Notes: generated by a model from the sequence alone, not told the origin. A stretch of DNA of 64,000 nucleotides from Lactobacillus isalae (GCF_947539375.1 NZ_OX443569.1:1736001-1800000), one strand, 5' to 3'; counted from the stretch's first letter, positions 11,143 through 19,369 are shown. Translations and numbers: made by a program.

Positions 11143-11598
11143 ATGAAAGTTATTTTTATTAAAGACATGAAGGGTAAAGGTAAGCGCGGAGAAGTTAAGA
11201 ATGTACCTGATGGCTATGCTCAAAACTTTTTAATTAAAAATGGCTATGCTAAAGAAGCTACTAGCTCTAACTTAAATACCTTGAAGCGCGTTCAAAAGGC
11301 CGAAAAAGATGCCTATGAAGCAGAAAAAGCAGCAGCTGAAGATATTAAAAAGAAACTTGAAGATGACAAGACAATTGTGAACTTTAAGTCTAAAGCTGGT
11401 ACTGATTCACGTTTATTTGGTTCCATTTCAGGTAAGAAAATTGTTGAAGGACTTGAAAAGCAATACGGTATTAAGGTCGATAAGCGTAAATTAGAGCTTC
11501 CAGAGCCAATTAAATCCTTAGGATACACAAATGTCCCTGTTAAGTTATTTAAAGGCGTAGAAGCAGTAATTCGCGTTCACATTACGGAGCAAGACTAA
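11143..11598 (+). CDS. rplI: 50S ribosomal protein L9
   Basis: A 151-residue L9, starting [29 protein letters not shown]. It has the N-terminal rRNA-binding domain, a long lysine-rich connecting helix (about 45-80) and the C-terminal domain ([29 protein letters not shown]). I choose ATG 11143, 8 nt after an AGGAG at 11130-11134. The in-frame GTG at 11134 is part of that ribosome-binding site. It lies between gdpP and dnaB. Confidence 0.97.
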   Translation: MKVIFIKDMKGKGKRGEVKNVPDGYAQNFLIKNGYAKEATSSNLNTLKRVQKAEKDAYEAEKAAAEDIKKKLEDDKTIVNFKSKAGTDSRLFGSISGKKIVEGLEKQYGIKVDKRKLELPEPIKSLGYTNVPVKLFKGVEAVIRVHITEQD

Positions 11599-11600
11599 TA

Positions 11601-12974
11601 ATGGATAATGTTGTTTCTCAACAAATTCCCCATGATAGTGAAGCAGAAAAGGCGGTCCTAGGGGCCGTTTTTTTAGATCCAGAAGCAATTATTGATGCTT
11701 CTGATGTATTGCAACCTGACGATTTTTATGAACATGCAAATAGAATCGTTTTTCAAGCAATGCTTAATATTTCGGATCGTGAGGAAGTAATTGACCCGGT
11801 TACTCTACAAGATGAGTTAAAGAAAAATAATCAGGTAGATGATATTGGCGGAATTTCATATGTTACAGAACTGTCTATGGCAACTCCAACAGCAGCTCAC
11901 GTTACTTATTACGCTAAAATTGTAAAGCGCAAAGCTATTCTTAGAAACTTAATTTCTACTAGTCAAAGAATCATTCAGAATGCTATTGAAGGTTCTGATG
12001 ATGTAACAGATATTTTAGATGACGCTGAAAGTCAAATAATGGGCGTCTCACAGAATAATGCAAGTGGTGGGTTTAAGTCTATTCATGATGTATTAAACAC
12101 GACTATGGAGGAAATTAACTCTATTCCAGATGATGGGAATACAGTTACAGGACTTCCATCGGGATTTTCTGAATTAGATAAGATGACGACTGGATTCCAT
12201 GATGATGAATTGATTATTCTAGCTGCTCGTCCTGGTGTTGGTAAGACGGCTTTTGCCTTAAACGTGGCTCAATTTGTTGGTCTAAAGACTGACAAGACTG
12301 TTGCAATGTTTTCACTAGAAATGGGAGCTGAACAGTTAGTTCAAAGAATGCTAGCTTCAGAAGGGTTAATTGACTCACAGCACCTTAGAACCGGTCAATT
12401 AACTGATGAAGAATGGCGTAAATTAGTTGTTGCAGCTGGATCACTAGATAATACAAGTATCTATATTGATGACACCCCCGGAATTAAAATGAGTGAAATT
12501 CGAGCTAAGGCACGTAGGTTAGCTAAAGAAAAAGGAAATTTAGGTTTAATCGTAATTGACTACCTGCAGCTAATTGAAGGACCACGGAGTGAATCACGTC
12601 AGCAAGAAGTTTCGGCAATTTCACGACAATTGAAAAAATTAGCCAAAGAATTGCATATTCCAGTTATTGCTCTGTCGCAGTTATCTCGTTCAGTTGAGCA
12701 GCGACAAGACAAGCGGCCTGTTTTGTCTGATATTCGTGAATCTGGATCAATTGAGCAGGATGCCGATATTGTTGCCTTTCTTTATCGTGATGATTATTAC
12801 CGTGATGAACGAGAAGAAGATGACGAAGGCGAAGTGGAAGCTGAAGAAGATAATGGTGAAGTAGAAGTAATCATTGAGAAAAACCGTTCTGGTACGCGTG
12901 GAACAGTTAAACTGATGTTCTCAAAACCATATAACCGTTTTTCAAATCTTGACTATACTCATAATGAAGCTTAA
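11601..12974 (+). CDS. dnaB: Replicative DNA helicase
   Basis: A 457-residue DnaB-type hexameric helicase (named DnaC in B. subtilis), which unwinds DNA at the fork. The N-terminal primase-interaction domain begins IPHDSEAEKAVLGAVFLDPEA. The RecA-like motor has Walker A ARPGVGKTAFALN near residue 206, Walker B LGLIVIDYLQLIEGP near 310, and SQLSRSVEQRQDKRPVLSDI near 352. An acidic insertion (DEREEDDEGEVEAEEDNGE) lies before the C-terminal IEKNRSGTRG loop. It starts 2 nt after rplI, so coupling is likely. No clear hairpin terminator follows. Confidence 0.97.
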   Translation: MDNVVSQQIPHDSEAEKAVLGAVFLDPEAIIDASDVLQPDDFYEHANRIVFQAMLNISDREEVIDPVTLQDELKKNNQVDDIGGISYVTELSMATPTAAHVTYYAKIVKRKAILRNLISTSQRIIQNAIEGSDDVTDILDDAESQIMGVSQNNASGGFKSIHDVLNTTMEEINSIPDDGNTVTGLPSGFSELDKMTTGFHDDELIILAARPGVGKTAFALNVAQFVGLKTDKTVAMFSLEMGAEQLVQRMLASEGLIDSQHLRTGQLTDEEWRKLVVAAGSLDNTSIYIDDTPGIKMSEIRAKARRLAKEKGNLGLIVIDYLQLIEGPRSESRQQEVSAISRQLKKLAKELHIPVIALSQLSRSVEQRQDKRPVLSDIRESGSIEQDADIVAFLYRDDYYRDEREEDDEGEVEAEEDNGEVEVIIEKNRSGTRGTVKLMFSKPYNRFSNLDYTHNEA

Positions 12975-12982
12975 GAAAATAA

Positions 12983-13012
12983 TTTGTAAGCGTTTCATTA
13001 ATTAGCTATACT
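12983..13012 (+). promoter_or_regulatory. Promoter of the fructokinase gene with cre-like overlap
   Basis: TTGTAA (12983-12988), 18 bp, TATACT (13007-13012). The -35 overlaps TGTAAGCGTTTCA, which looks like a catabolite-responsive element or LacI-family operator shortened by one base. This fits carbon-source control but is only suggestive. Confidence 0.5.
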
Positions 13013-13070
13013 ATAAGAGTTAAAAGTCTATCTTTTTAAAAAACTAATTAAATGAGAAGGTGTAAGTTGA

Positions 13071-13955
13071 ATGGTAGAAAATAAATATGTAGGTAGTATT
13101 GAAGCTGGTGGAACAAAGTTTATCTTGGCAGTTCAAGATACAGAAAGTGGCGAAATTGTTGCAAAGAAACGAATTCCGACAACCGACGCGAAGGAAACTT
13201 TAGCAAAAAGCGTTGAATTTTTTAAAGAGCATCCAGTAGCTGCTTTAGGAATCGGGACCTTTGGACCAATTGATATCAATCCAAATTCCAGAACATTTGG
13301 TTACATCTTGGATACACCTAAACGTGGTTGGTCAGGAACAAATGTTAAGGGTACTTTTGAAAAAGAACTTGGCATTCCAGTAGTAATGACGACTGATGTT
13401 AACGCTTCTTGTTATGGTGAATATATTGCACGTGGTAAAGATGATTCAAAGACTTACTTCTATGTAACAATTGGAACAGGAATTGGTGCTGGTGCAGTTC
13501 AAGCTGGTAAGTTTATTGGATTAAACAATCACCCAGAAATGGGACATATGCTCGTAACTCCTTATCCGGGTGATGATTACACTGGAAAATGTCCATTCCA
13601 CGGTAATAAGTGTGTTGAAGGAATGGCAGCTGGACCTTCACTAGAAGGAAGAACCGGTATTCCTGGTGAAAAATTACCTAGAGATCACAAAGTATTTACT
13701 TATGTATCCTACTATGTAGCACAATTATTATTTAATGCATACATGACCATGCGCCCAGATGTAATGGTTGTTGGTGGATCAGTTTTAAATGATCAAGATT
13801 TAGTGCAAGTGCGTGGATTCTTTAGAGAATTCAACAATAACTATGTAGCAACACCTGACGTTGATGAGCTAATTGTTCGTCCAGCAGTTGCAGATAATGG
13901 TTCTGCAACTTTAGGTGATTTTGAATTAGCTAAAGAAGCTTTAAAGAATAAATAA
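13071..13955 (+). CDS. scrK: Fructokinase, ROK family
   Basis: A ROK-family sugar kinase of 294 residues, most like bacterial fructokinase (fructose + ATP to fructose 6-phosphate, cytosol). Visible: phosphate loop EAGGTKFILAV, IGTFGPIDI, GWSGTNVKG, the TIGTGIGAG phosphate motif near 137, and a zinc-site cluster GHMLV...CPFHGNKCVEG near 160-185. An adjacent scr cluster is absent, so it may serve fructose released from several sugars. Other ROK hexose kinases cannot be excluded by motif alone, but the H-C-H-C pattern and length fit fructokinases well. Confidence 0.85.
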   Translation: MVENKYVGSIEAGGTKFILAVQDTESGEIVAKKRIPTTDAKETLAKSVEFFKEHPVAALGIGTFGPIDINPNSRTFGYILDTPKRGWSGTNVKGTFEKELGIPVVMTTDVNASCYGEYIARGKDDSKTYFYVTIGTGIGAGAVQAGKFIGLNNHPEMGHMLVTPYPGDDYTGKCPFHGNKCVEGMAAGPSLEGRTGIPGEKLPRDHKVFTYVSYYVAQLLFNAYMTMRPDVMVVGGSVLNDQDLVQVRGFFREFNNNYVATPDVDELIVRPAVADNGSATLGDFELAKEALKNK

Positions 13956-13975
13956 TTAACATTAATTTCTAAATT

Positions 13976-14010
13976 AAAAAGACAGCTTCAAATTGAAGTT
14001 GTCTTTTTGC
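13976..14010. terminator. Terminator after fructokinase
   Basis: Arms AAAAAGACAGCTTC and GAAGTTGTCTTTTT form a stem with one G-U pair. A/T tracts on both sides mean it can serve both the kinase (+) and the gene at 14034 (-). Confidence 0.85.
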
Positions 14011-14012
14011 TT

Positions 14013-14028
14013 TGTTTCACATGAAACA
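14013..14028. promoter_or_regulatory. parS-like site
   Basis: TGTTTCACATGAAACA differs at one central base from the Firmicute ParB-binding consensus TGTTNCACGTGAAACA. It lies in an intergenic gap in the origin-proximal region, where parS sites usually cluster. Confidence 0.6.
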
Positions 14029-14033
14029 TGTAA

Positions 14034-15176
14034 CTAGCTACCATCATATGAATCGTCAACAATTGGTCCTTTACTCGAGTCATTGCCTAGTGGTTTCAAG
14101 TGTTCACTGTGGCTAATGAAGGGAAGATTGATATACTGACGAGCGGTTGCTGTAATATCAGAAATTATCTCGTTAGCAATTAAACGTACGTCTGGGTCAA
14201 GAGAAAGGTAAGCATGGCTAAATTGGATTGCACCACGTATTTTATTAGTTGTTAGTTGACTAGCATCTGTAATTTTTTGCGATTCTAAAGCAGTAAAGAA
14301 GGCTAGCCAAAATGCTTCGCGTTTTTCACGTGGAATCTTTGTATTCCATGAGATGAACGTACTTCTAATAATTCTGCTTGCATTGCTTAAGCCACGTGCC
14401 ATCACAAAGCTATTTCGTGCTACTTCCCAGTGTAAGGGATTGTGCTGTTTCATTAAGTGTTTCATTCTACTTTTGACTACGATAACTCGCTCTGGATGGT
14501 CAAGCATCATCCCGAAGATCGATCCTTCAGGAACATAAGTCATCATTTTTGGAATTACGCGCTGAAATTCCACCTGCTTATACATTTCCTTCATAAAACC
14601 AGGGCCATCAAAGCTATATGCTCTAATAATTCTATCTTGAAGACTAGGGGCAGCCGCATAAAGTGCGTAAGCCGCAAAATTTCCACCTTTTGAATGACCA
14701 GTAGTATAGATTTTTTTATCAGGATAAGTTTCTGCAATTTTGTCTAGATAATCGGCTGCCACATTCTGTCCAAAAATTTCTGGTTGGTAACTCATATCTA
14801 CGTCTTCATTCAAGCCAACCATCGAGCCATCAGTTCCGCGATAGGCTACAAGAATAGTCTCTGGATCCAATTCAATTGTCATTGCTGTGAACTGTACTGG
14901 TGGTTTTTTTTGAGAAAGGTGCGACCAGTCTAAAAAGCGCATCTTCTTATAGCGATCACTTAAGTTGACTAATTCTGCTTCTAATTTATCTGAGTGAATT
15001 AGTGTTTTCTTTTCTATTAAACGTTTTGTAGCTGCCTCAAGCGTATGACCTTTAACACTTTGATCAAAAGGAAGATAAGCAAATGCAGCAAATAGACCAG
15101 CGTCTAAGCTATTAAATGGTTCTCGATCTAGTGTTAGGTCACCCCGCCAGCGAACATAATCAAGTATTTTACCCAA
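14034..15176 (-). CDS. DUF2974 (Mbeg1-like) lipase-fold protein
   Basis: A 380-residue protein with an alpha/beta-hydrolase core resembling class 3 lipases and the DUF2974 family. The nucleophile elbow is TTGHSKGGNFA (about residues 155-165), preceded by ILVAYRGTDGSMVGLNEDVDMSY, which resembles the usual oxyanion region. No signal peptide or membrane segment is visible, so it is likely cytosolic. The substrate is unknown. The start is TTG at 15176, preceded by AAAGGA with about 9-nt spacing. It stands alone between terminators. Confidence 0.75.
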   Translation of the reverse strand: MGKILDYVRWRGDLTLDREPFNSLDAGLFAAFAYLPFDQSVKGHTLEAATKRLIEKKTLIHSDKLEAELVNLSDRYKKMRFLDWSHLSQKKPPVQFTAMTIELDPETILVAYRGTDGSMVGLNEDVDMSYQPEIFGQNVAADYLDKIAETYPDKKIYTTGHSKGGNFAAYALYAAAPSLQDRIIRAYSFDGPGFMKEMYKQVEFQRVIPKMMTYVPEGSIFGMMLDHPERVIVVKSRMKHLMKQHNPLHWEVARNSFVMARGLSNASRIIRSTFISWNTKIPREKREAFWLAFFTALESQKITDASQLTTNKIRGAIQFSHAYLSLDPDVRLIANEIISDITATARQYINLPFISHSEHLKPLGNDSSKGPIVDDSYDGS

Positions 15177-15271
15177 GATAAAAGTCCTTTCGTTAACGGA
15201 TATAGTACTTTCATTTTAATGCTTTTTAGGATAAAGATAAAAGGGGACGCTTGCGTGTAGAAACAACCCAA

Positions 15272-15298
15272 AAAAGAAGAGCTGATGCTCTTCTTTTA
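15272..15298. terminator. Bidirectional terminator
   Basis: Stem AAAGAAGAGC / GCTCTTCTTTT with A- and T-tracts on either side, directly at the stop of the 15300 gene. It ends that minus-strand gene. Confidence 0.85.
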
Positions 15299-15299
15299 G

Positions 15300-17318
15300 T
15301 TAGAATATTAGTTGAATAGTTTCAAGAGGAGAGAGGGAAGTTTGAATTGTAGCAATTTTATCTTTTACTTCAATTCTAACTGTTTCCTTCTCAATGCTAT
15401 TTTTATGCTTTCTAATCAAGGTAGCTGTATTGGATGGAAGATCGTGTCCTAGATGCCACTTAATTTCTGAATAGCCATCTAAGTTAAAATTAGCTAGCCA
15501 GACAACTTTACCATTTTCTTGAATGTTTAACTTAACGTGAGGCATATTAACTAAGTAATCAATTGGCTCAACGCTAGCAAGAATTTGTTGCATTAATCCT
15601 TGTTTATAAGATGAAAATTGTGATTCCCAACCGTGTTTTGGATCTTGGTCCATTGGTAATACAATTATGTGATCATCAATAACAGCCATAAAGTTTCCGA
15701 GTTTTTGATCGATCGAATTATAGGCTGAACTCCAAATTTTAACATTACTATCTGCTTGATAGTCTAGTTGTAGATAGTTGCCTGTATGTTGGAGCATGGT
15801 AATGCGTGGATTCTTAACACCTTGAACAGTAATACCATCAGCTTGTTCGAAGGACTGATAGCCACTCTTACATGGATGCCATTTAGCGCTTTGAATATGA
15901 AGCAAGTGACCTAAGTTTCTGTCTAATAAAACTTGGATACTTTCACCGTCAAGCAGAACGGTGTTTTTAGTGATTAGATTAGTGATTTGATCATTTGAAA
16001 GGTTACGTAATAACTGACCAGCAATAGCTATAGTTTGATTTCCGATTTTAAGATTATTTTGAACAGGAAGAATAGTTGTCGCAAAACCAAAACTTGCTAA
16101 TAAACTAGCCCAGTTCTTTTCATGTGGTAGCAACTCTTCTGGCTCTTTTCCTACAGTTGTTTGTGCAGTATAGGCAGAGTCTTGATCGACTAAAACTTTA
16201 ATACCTCTTAATTGTTTCATGTTAAGGCGATGATTAGTTAATTCAGAAGCAAATGGCTTAATATCAGCTAACATCTTGCCATAACCCCAATCTTCGTTTA
16301 CACCATTACCCATCATGTCAAAGATATTAAGCATAATACCTTTGGCCCCAAGAAGGGCCGTGGTAATGATTTGAAAGGCAATAAAGGTATTAGATTTTAC
16401 TTGCGGCGTCCACATTGAGTTTTCTAACTCTGGATAAAGTTCAGCTCGAGGTCCTAAAAATGCCGCAGTTGTACGACTATATTCTTCAAATTTGCGTCCA
16501 TAAATTAAAGGTGCAACTTCGTTATAGGCCGGTAAGTGTGGACGCGCTACGCGTGGATGACCAGGACCTGCTTGCGCATCAAATAAACTAGCCCAATCTC
16601 TACCTTCAATAGCGTGCCAATCAGGAAATGAAGTCATTTGACCTAAGTCAGTATCTGGACTAACTTTATGAACTGCTTGCTCAATCAAGTGTTCGTTTTC
16701 GATCATTTCTTTGCGAGCTTGATCAAGATATATTTTCCGTTCAATCGTAGGTTCACCAGGCTTAAGCATATTTTTGACGAATTCTTCGCGGCTTTCTGCT
16801 TTACCTAGTTTTTCTTGATATAGCTTCATATGGTAGTCGCAAAAACACATTAACTTTAGCGGAGTATGATTATAGTGACGAAAATCATCTTCTACCCATA
16901 GCCGACGTGGGTGAATAGAGGCGTATTGAGCGTATCTATCAGCTAGATACTTACGCCAGGTTGGATCTGCTGGGCAAGCCATATCTCTAGCTTGCTTGCC
17001 GTTAATGTCGACAAAGGTATTAAAACCAATTTTTGGGTTAACACTAAAGCCGCGATCAGAGTGCATAATAGTTGTCCAGGGATTTAGGCTTGTAGTAACA
17101 TCAAGCTCAGCTAATTGCTTTTGTAGGGGGATAATAGCATCAAGCCAGACTTGTGTTTCTTCTTTAGTTAAATGACTATGGTTTAATTCTTCGCCGTTAA
17201 TAATGAAAGCCACGTCATCGATTTTAGATGTTTGGACAAAATCTAAGAGCTTTTTATCTTTGTCAGGTGTATTAGTACGTGGATCGAAGACATAACGTAA
17301 GGTATAAGTATAGCTCAT
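15300..17318 (-). CDS. Putative glycoside hydrolase (TIM-barrel, beta-galactosidase-like)
   Basis: A large protein of 672 residues if translation starts at ATG 17318 (MSYTYTLRYVFDP), which has TGAGGA just upstream; a TTG-initiated extension to 17345 lacks a good site. The N-terminal half looks like a clan-A type barrel: ELDVTTSLNPWTTIMHSDRG, RRLWVEDDFRHYNHTP (candidate acid/base region) and a conserved ELYPELENSMWTPQVKSN segment that could carry a nucleophile. A trimerisation-like alpha/beta domain follows (GIKVLVDQDSAYTAQ), then beta-sandwich sequence. No signal peptide, so it probably acts on imported oligosaccharide. A cre site and palindrome lie upstream. Exact family not recognised. Confidence 0.6.
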   Translation of the reverse strand: MSYTYTLRYVFDPRTNTPDKDKKLLDFVQTSKIDDVAFIINGEELNHSHLTKEETQVWLDAIIPLQKQLAELDVTTSLNPWTTIMHSDRGFSVNPKIGFNTFVDINGKQARDMACPADPTWRKYLADRYAQYASIHPRRLWVEDDFRHYNHTPLKLMCFCDYHMKLYQEKLGKAESREEFVKNMLKPGEPTIERKIYLDQARKEMIENEHLIEQAVHKVSPDTDLGQMTSFPDWHAIEGRDWASLFDAQAGPGHPRVARPHLPAYNEVAPLIYGRKFEEYSRTTAAFLGPRAELYPELENSMWTPQVKSNTFIAFQIITTALLGAKGIMLNIFDMMGNGVNEDWGYGKMLADIKPFASELTNHRLNMKQLRGIKVLVDQDSAYTAQTTVGKEPEELLPHEKNWASLLASFGFATTILPVQNNLKIGNQTIAIAGQLLRNLSNDQITNLITKNTVLLDGESIQVLLDRNLGHLLHIQSAKWHPCKSGYQSFEQADGITVQGVKNPRITMLQHTGNYLQLDYQADSNVKIWSSAYNSIDQKLGNFMAVIDDHIIVLPMDQDPKHGWESQFSSYKQGLMQQILASVEPIDYLVNMPHVKLNIQENGKVVWLANFNLDGYSEIKWHLGHDLPSNTATLIRKHKNSIEKETVRIEVKDKIATIQTSLSPLETIQLIF

Positions 17319-17362
17319 AATAAAAATCCTCAATATTCTATGCAATTAATATTCAAAAAAAG

Positions 17363-17390
17363 TGCGTAACTTATTATATTAAGTTACACA
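17363..17390. promoter_or_regulatory. Palindromic operator over the -10 of the glycosidase gene
   Basis: The inverted repeat TGCGTAACTTA (17363-17373) and TAAGTTACACA (17380-17390) matches at 10 of 11 positions with a 6-nt centre, which reads TATAAT on the minus strand. It fits a repressor site controlling the 15300-17318 gene. Confidence 0.55.
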
Positions 17391-17407
17391 TATATCTTAG
17401 CATATTT

Positions 17408-17421
17408 TGAAAACGGTTTCT
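17408..17421. promoter_or_regulatory. cre (CcpA-binding) site
   Basis: TGAAAACGGTTTCT matches the catabolite-responsive consensus TGWAANCGNTNWCA at 13 of 14 positions. It sits upstream of the glycosidase gene, next to the palindrome, consistent with glucose repression of that gene. Confidence 0.65.
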
Positions 17422-17427
17422 ATTATT

Positions 17428-18129
17428 TTATTTAGCTCCGTGAGTTGAGTTGATTCGGCGAATATTTTGATCTTTTTCTAAAGCTAGGATGATGTCATTT
17501 TCATCTTTTCTATTCTTGATGACGCCATCTACATTAACAACGATATGTTCAGAAGTTACATCAATAATTTTGATAGAAATTTGTTCAACTTCGTTTAAGG
17601 ATAGTTCTTTTTTCAGTTCATTAAGAATATCTGGATGATTATTGGCTTCAATTTGAACATTAAAGCGAACATGAAGAATAATAAAGTTAATGAATGTATC
17701 ATCGTGAAAAATAATTTGAATGATGAACAAAAAGACTGTGCTGACAATCCCAATGACATACATTCCAGCACCAACTGCCATACCAATTGCAGCTGTCGCC
17801 CAGACGCCAGCAGCTGTAGTTAAGCCAGAGATTTGTTCTCGGCGAACTAATATTGTACCAGCACCAATAAAGGAAATTCCAGTTACAATCTGAGCTGCAA
17901 TTCTTGATGGGTCGAGTGAAACATCATGGAGTGATAATAGGTCAAAGAAACCATATTTTGAAACTAGCATAAATAGAGCAGAAGCTACAGCAACAACCAT
18001 GTGAGTTCTAATACCTGCGCTTTTTCTTTGAGTTGCACGTTCATAGCCAATTGCTGTTCCGCAAAGAGCAGCAACTAAAATTCTTAGTAACCAATCTAAT
18101 TCAGTTGAAAGTGATGTTAAACTTACCAT
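17428..18129 (-). CDS. MgtC/SapB family membrane protein
   Basis: A 233-residue protein with the MgtC/SapB core: LLRILVAALCGTAIGYERATQRKSAGIRTHMVVAVASALFML, then ARIAAQIVTGISFIGAGTIL and GLTTAAGVWATAAIGMAVGAGMY. Five hydrophobic helices fill residues 1-145. A C-terminal ACT-like soluble domain follows (NELKKELSLNEVEQISIKIIDV). The family acts at the membrane and is linked to magnesium limitation and acid survival in other bacteria; its role here is unproven. Confidence 0.88.
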   Translation of the reverse strand: MVSLTSLSTELDWLLRILVAALCGTAIGYERATQRKSAGIRTHMVVAVASALFMLVSKYGFFDLLSLHDVSLDPSRIAAQIVTGISFIGAGTILVRREQISGLTTAAGVWATAAIGMAVGAGMYVIGIVSTVFLFIIQIIFHDDTFINFIILHVRFNVQIEANNHPDILNELKKELSLNEVEQISIKIIDVTSEHIVVNVDGVIKNRKDENDIILALEKDQNIRRINSTHGAK

Positions 18130-18265
18130 AATAAAACCTTTCTATTTAACAGATACGGTTTTATTGTAGCCCAGATTTAGTCGAATATTCATTTAAGTAA
18201 AAAGTAAAAAAACTCTTGTGTAGAAACAGATAATATGGTTAAATAATTAACTGTCATATGGATAT

Positions 18266-18338
18266 GCTGACTTAGCTCAGTTGGCAGAGCACGTCACTAG
18301 TAATGATGAGGTCGAAGGTTCGAATCCTTTAGTCAGCA
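18266..18338 (+). tRNA. tRNA-Thr, anticodon AGT (copy 1)
   Basis: A complete 73-nt cloverleaf. Acceptor GCTGACT pairs with AGTCAGC, D-arm GCTC/GAGC, anticodon stem CGTCA/TGATG with loop CTAGTAA (anticodon AGT), T-arm GAAGG-TTCGAAT-CCTTT, discriminator A. CCA is not encoded. The acceptor pairs G1-C72 and C2-G71 plus anticodon G35 and U36 match known threonine identity elements. An A at wobble position 34 is unusual for bacterial tRNA-Thr. A terminator follows at once. Confidence 0.93.
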
Positions 18339-18343
18339 CATGT

Positions 18344-18375
18344 AAAAGTCCTAACCAAGCGGTTGGGACTTTTTT
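18344..18375 (+). terminator. Terminator after tRNA-Thr copy 1
   Basis: Stem AAAAGTCCTAACC with GGTTGGGACTTTT, then T residues. The terminator after copy 2 is a close variant, indicating that gene plus terminator were duplicated together. Confidence 0.9.
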
Positions 18376-18388
18376 GTTAGTAAAATAT

Positions 18389-18456
18389 GTCATATATAAT
18401 TGACAATTTTAAAAATTATATTATACTTAAAGTATAAAAAGTCACATATATATGAC
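18389..18456 (+). promoter_or_regulatory. HTH-gene promoter flanked by two operator-like sites
   Basis: A strong promoter, TTGACA (18400-18405), 16 bp, TATACT (18422-18427). Two 16-bp sites of the form GTCA-N8-TGAC flank it: GTCATATATAATTGAC (18389-18404, covering the -35) and GTCACATATATATGAC (18441-18456). A third palindrome, TATACTTAAAGTATA (18422-18436), sits on the -10. The arrangement fits autorepression by the downstream HTH protein. Confidence 0.65.
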
Positions 18457-18482
18457 TTGTTGAGATAAAAGAAAGAATTACC

Positions 18483-18698
18483 GTGAACAGAGTTAAAGAA
18501 TATCGAAAGCGAAAGAGCCTATCACAGATGGCTTTAGCTAAAAAAATAGATGTTGCTAGGCAAACAATAAATTTAATTGAAAATAATAAATATAATCCTT
18601 CATTAGATTTATGTTTAAAGCTAGCGCATGAGTTAAATACAGATTTAAATACCTTATTTTGGGATGGAGATGCTAAAGATGGAAGCAAAGGAAACTAA
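18483..18698 (+). CDS. Small XRE-family HTH regulator
   Basis: A 71-residue protein that is almost only a Cro/CI-type helix-turn-helix: VKEYRKRKSLSQMALAKKID, then VARQTINLIENNKYNPS and LCLKLAHELNTDLNTLFW. The start is GTG at 18483. It overlaps the next gene and probably represses its own promoter through the flanking GTCA-N8-TGAC sites. Small regulators of this class are often paired with a DUF3278 membrane protein in lactobacilli; the signal they sense is not known. Confidence 0.85.
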   Translation: MNRVKEYRKRKSLSQMALAKKIDVARQTINLIENNKYNPSLDLCLKLAHELNTDLNTLFWDGDAKDGSKGN

Positions 18699-19197
18699 GT
18701 TTGAGAAGTACATGAAGTTTTGGTACGGAATTTCTGGTCCACTTGATGAACAAAAACGACAGGTTATGAATCAAATTGGTAATCGTGCATTCTTTATATT
18801 TTTCTTAAGTATGGATGTAGCGTTCTTAATTTCGATGGTTTTGTTTTCAATGTATAAAGCTGATGTGGCATATCTTTTCCTTTCTGGTAGCTTTGTTGTA
18901 ATGCTAATGGTAGTTAGCTCATATATAATGTGGCAATCTAGAAAGGCTCAATTAACAGATAATGAGGTAGAGAAAGATGAAGTACCTGAGGCTAAAAAAG
19001 CTGCATGGGTAAGAGGAATGATATCAGGTGCAATCTTTGGCATACTGATGTTAATTTTAGAATTCTTAACTAGTTATAGCGATGGTTCGTGGACATGGAT
19101 AATGCTTCCCACATACTTGATTTCGGGTGTTTTCTTCGGTATCTTTATGTCACTAATTGCAGTTCATAGAATAAAAGTAGTAAAAGACGAAGATTAA
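18679..19197 (+). CDS. DUF3278 family membrane protein
   Basis: A protein of 172 residues from ATG 18679 (MEAKETKFEKYMKFWYG); two earlier in-frame ATGs at 18664 and 18670 lie inside the HTH gene with worse ribosome-binding spacing. It shows the DUF3278 start (GISGPLDEQKRQVMNQIGNRAF) and four hydrophobic helices (about 38-60, 64-84, 113-135, 140-163). It overlaps the HTH gene by 20 nt, so the two are translated together. A regulator plus membrane-sensor or target role is inferred from pairing only. Confidence 0.75.
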   Translation: MEAKETKFEKYMKFWYGISGPLDEQKRQVMNQIGNRAFFIFFLSMDVAFLISMVLFSMYKADVAYLFLSGSFVVMLMVVSSYIMWQSRKAQLTDNEVEKDEVPEAKKAAWVRGMISGAIFGILMLILEFLTSYSDGSWTWIMLPTYLISGVFFGIFMSLIAVHRIKVVKDED

Positions 19198-19209
19198 AGA
19201 AAAAAGTGC

Positions 19210-19239
19210 TTTACTTTCACTACTAACATCTGCTATACT
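19210..19239 (+). promoter_or_regulatory. Promoter of tRNA-Thr copy 2
   Basis: TTTACT (19210-19215), 18 bp, TATACT (19234-19239), ending 19 bp before the tRNA. Copy 1 has no equally clear promoter. Confidence 0.6.
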
Positions 19240-19258
19240 AATAGACGTTGTGAGAAAT

Positions 19259-19331
19259 GCTGACTTAGCTCAGTTGGCAGAGCACGTCATTAGTAATGAT
19301 GAGGTCGAAGGTTCGAATCCTTTAGTCAGCA
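19259..19331 (+). tRNA. tRNA-Thr, anticodon AGT (copy 2)
   Basis: Identical to the copy at 18266 except position 32 (T in place of C, loop TTAGTAA). Same cloverleaf, same wobble A34 and no encoded CCA. A matching hairpin terminator follows. With copy 1 it brackets the HTH/DUF3278 pair. Confidence 0.93.
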
Positions 19332-19337
19332 CAAATT

Positions 19338-19369
19338 AAAAGTCCTAGCCTGATGGTTAGGACTTTTTT
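19338..19369 (+). terminator. Terminator after tRNA-Thr copy 2
   Basis: Perfect 13-bp stem AAAAGTCCTAGCC / GGTTAGGACTTTT followed by T residues. Confidence 0.9.

Noticed and set aside
12984-12996. True cre site before the fructokinase gene
   Set aside because: TGTAAGCGTTTCA is one base short of the 14-bp consensus; listed only as cre-like.
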